64,000 bases of DNA from Desulfovibrio piger (GTDB lineage Bacteria; Desulfobacterota; Desulfovibrionia; Desulfovibrionales; Desulfovibrionaceae), in assembly GCF_951793255.1 (NCBI RefSeq), contig NZ_OX636706.1, forward strand, positions 1,013,001 to 1,077,000, given 5' to 3'. The position numbers were made by a program, and so were the translations under genes. The notes under the pieces are model-generated. The model did no database searches, was not told the DNA's origin, and was given only the letters and a program-made list of their open reading frames with translations. Below are positions 60,773 through 64,000 of the stretch, in pieces. The stretch's first letter is position 1; every line of letters starts with the position of its first letter.

Positions 60773-61654
60773 TTACCCGTTCAGCGCTTCTGCGCCGCCG
60801 ACGATGTCGATGAGTTCGCTGGTGATGGAAGCCTGCCGTGTCTTGTTGTAGAGCAGGGTCAACGTATTGATCATCTCGTTACAGTTACGCGTCGCGTTGT
60901 CCATAGCGGCCATGCGCGCAGCGTGTTCACTGGCAGACGTATCCAGCATTCCCCGGTAGACCTGAACCTTGATGTAGCGGGGGAGCAGCTCGGCCAGAAG
61001 GGCTTCTTCCTGCGGTTCGTAAACGTACTCGCAGTGGGCTTCTTCCTGACCTTCTTCCGCTTCCGCCTCAGGGGCAGCCAGGGGCAGCAGGCTCAGTGTG
61101 CGCGGGGGCTGATGCCCCATGGACACAAACTCGCCGTACACCATCCAGACTTCATCAAAAGCAAAGGTTTCGTAGCCGTGAATGACTTCCTGCGCGATGG
61201 AGCTGGCCAGCGAAAAGTCCAGGCTGCCCATACGGTCACCGTAAGCGACCGAGATGTCGTAGCCGGCCTTGCGCACAGCGTCGCGTCCTTTGCGGCCCAT
61301 GCAGGCGAAGGTGACCTTCATACCGGCATTGGTTTTTTCAGCAGCGAGCTTCAGGGCCGTGGTGATGATGTTGCCGTTGAAGCTGCCGCACAGACCACGA
61401 TCGGACGTGACCAGCACGATGGCGCAGTTTTTCTTTTCCTCATGCTCGGCCAGCAGCGGATGGGCAGTGCCCTCCACCTTGCGGGCAAGCTCGGCCAGAA
61501 CCTGGCGATACTTGCCGGCATACGGCCGGAAGCGTTCGATGCGGGCCTGCGCGCCGCGCAGTTTCGCCGAGGCCACCATGTTCATGGCCTTGGTGATCTG
61601 CTTGGTCTTGCCGACCCCCACGATTTTCATTTTTACGTCTTTGAGTGAAGGCAT
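60773..61654 (-). CDS. atpG: ATP synthase gamma subunit
   Basis: A 293-aa central shaft of F1. The N-terminal KIVGVGKTKQITKAMNMVA and C-terminal NATRNCNEMINTLTLLYNK coiled-coil stretches are conserved. An acidic loop near APEAEAEEGQEEAHCEY is longer than in many species. ATG 61654 follows GGGGGATA and stands 17 nt after atpA. Confidence 0.97.
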   Translation of the reverse strand: MPSLKDVKMKIVGVGKTKQITKAMNMVASAKLRGAQARIERFRPYAGKYRQVLAELARKVEGTAHPLLAEHEEKKNCAIVLVTSDRGLCGSFNGNIITTALKLAAEKTNAGMKVTFACMGRKGRDAVRKAGYDISVAYGDRMGSLDFSLASSIAQEVIHGYETFAFDEVWMVYGEFVSMGHQPPRTLSLLPLAAPEAEAEEGQEEAHCEYVYEPQEEALLAELLPRYIKVQVYRGMLDTSASEHAARMAAMDNATRNCNEMINTLTLLYNKTRQASITSELIDIVGGAEALNG

Positions 61655-61671
61655 ATGGGTATCCCCCGGCG

Positions 61672-63180
<1,509 letters not shown>

Positions 63181-63183
63181 GTG

Positions 63184-63735
63184 CTATTCACCCCTCTTGA
63201 ATGTCTCCCGAAGGATCGCCAACTGCGCGCGCAGACTTGCGTCCAGCACTCGATCACCAACCTTGAGCACCACGCCCCCAAGGATGGAAGCATCCACATC
63301 AAAGGCAAGCTCAATGCTCGCCCCCGCCTTCTTTTCAAGCTCGGCCTTGAGTTCGGCCCGCTTGTTATCCGTAAGCTCCACGGCGGTAGTGAGCGTACCA
63401 CGGATAATTCCTTTGGCGTCGTCAAGCAACTTGCCATACCAGCCGACAATCTCGCCGAGATAAGCCAGACGCTCTTTGTCGGCCAACAGCAGGCAGAAGT
63501 TGCTGACGGTTTTGTCCGCCTTGATTTTCTTAAGCAGCTTGCCCATCACAGCCTTTTTTTCATCGATGCTGATGACCGGGCTTTTCAGCGCGGCGTCCAG
63601 CTTCGGCGAGGCGGCAAGCATGTCTCCCAGCGCGGCGAGATCGCTCCCGTAACGCGAGAGGGCCTCATCCCCTTGTTGTTTGCCCAGCGCAAATATGGCG
63701 CCGGCATATCTGCGAGCAACTATCGCGTCCGTCAA
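63184..63735 (-). CDS. atpH: ATP synthase delta subunit
   Basis: A 183-aa stator subunit joining F1 to the b dimer. The start ARRYAGAIFALGKQ and the C-terminal LGGVVLKVGDRVLDASLRAQ are diagnostic. The start overlaps the atpF stop in ATGA. Confidence 0.96.
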   Translation of the reverse strand: MTDAIVARRYAGAIFALGKQQGDEALSRYGSDLAALGDMLAASPKLDAALKSPVISIDEKKAVMGKLLKKIKADKTVSNFCLLLADKERLAYLGEIVGWYGKLLDDAKGIIRGTLTTAVELTDNKRAELKAELEKKAGASIELAFDVDASILGGVVLKVGDRVLDASLRAQLAILRETFKRGE

Positions 63736-64000
63736 TGGAGCACCACCTTGTTGAGGGAGTTGGTAATGAGCTTTTCATGCTCGGCGGCGGTCAGCTTTTC
63801 AGCCAGGACCTTTTCCGCTGCGTCCACAATCTCATCGGCAATGGCGGCGCGCACTTCGGCCAGCATGGCGCGGCCTTCGTTCTCGGCAGTGCGACGAGCC
63901 TGTTGCACAATCTGTTCGGCCTGACGCTTGGCTTCTTCGACGACGGCCTGCTTCACGCTTTCGGCCTGAGCGAGGCTTTCATCAAGGATGGCCTTGCGTT
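63732..64000 (-). CDS. atpF: ATP synthase b subunit, 5' part outside the window
   Basis: Only the C-terminal 89 codons are in the window: a charged amphipathic helix (KQAVVEEAKRQAEQIVQQAR and following), ending KLITNSLNKVVLH. The membrane anchor lies beyond the right edge. Operon order and the overlap with atpH identify it; a b' subunit may lie further upstream. Confidence 0.9.
   Translation of the reverse strand, partial: RKAILDESLAQAESVKQAVVEEAKRQAEQIVQQARRTAENEGRAMLAEVRAAIADEIVDAAEKVLAEKLTAAEHEKLITNSLNKVVLH

Overview
The window is about 64 kb of high-GC chromosomal DNA from a sulfate-reducing deltaproteobacterium, most likely Desulfovibrionaceae (a Desulfovibrio near D. piger or D. desulfuricans). 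The clues are an Rnf operon led by a decaheme cytochrome c, an ArsR-methyltransferase (SahR-type) regulator beside ahcY, a Feo operon with Desulfovibrio-style periplasmic accessory genes, and a large FAD/Fe-S lactate-type dehydrogenase. This is inferred from gene content; no search was run. Nearly all the DNA is core genome. The only clear mobile element is one 831-bp IS5-type insertion sequence.

Layout. 1-7 kb: a U32-family protein overlapping a UDP-sugar epimerase, a membrane protein, ahcY and sahR. 7-14 kb: a very long repeat-bearing DUF721 protein, small conserved genes, tRNA-Ser(UGA), an HU-type protein, murI and a TSUP permease. 14-21 kb: hisH-hisF plus a LarE-like gene, then a minus-strand run of ubiquitin-like protein, MmcQ/YjbR, site-2 protease, trpS, ruvX, mltG and a 78-aa protein. 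21.5-29.3 kb: an iron-transport district with feoA-feoB, two NikL-like secreted proteins, a DUF4198 protein, and an ABC ATPase/permease/DUF4857-like operon. Its two promoters share a nearly identical 23-bp Fur-like element. 29.6-36 kb: a nucleoside-recognition membrane protein, rnhA, a 35-aa basic protein, an FmdB-type zinc ribbon, purB-pyrE and an alanine/glycine symporter.

36-43 kb: dhcA-rnfCDGEAB-apbE, a membrane-bound ferredoxin oxidoreductase with a periplasmic multiheme partner. This RnfC lacks the glycine-rich loop used for NADH/FMN in canonical RnfC, and this RnfD lacks the usual SGAT-type flavinylation site. Both point to a complex wired to cytochrome c rather than NAD. 43.7-52.9 kb: the insertion sequence, which landed in a CTAG that contains the stop codon of an OsmC gene, then malic enzyme, an extended PanD, the FAD/Fe-S dehydrogenase and a membrane protein. 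52.9-64 kb: lepA; a compact unassigned catabolic operon (YheO-like regulator, NhaC-type transporter, MmgE/PrpD, RidA); and the F1 end of the ATP synthase operon (atpF partial, atpHAGDC), which leaves the window on the right.

In physiological terms, malic enzyme, the lactate-type dehydrogenase, Rnf and ATP synthase belong to carbon oxidation and energy conservation. Feo and its satellites serve the heavy iron demand of that metabolism, and ahcY/SahR serve the methyl cycle. The least understood parts are the Feo-linked locus, the Rnf variant, the repeat-bearing DUF721 protein and the PrpD/RidA operon.
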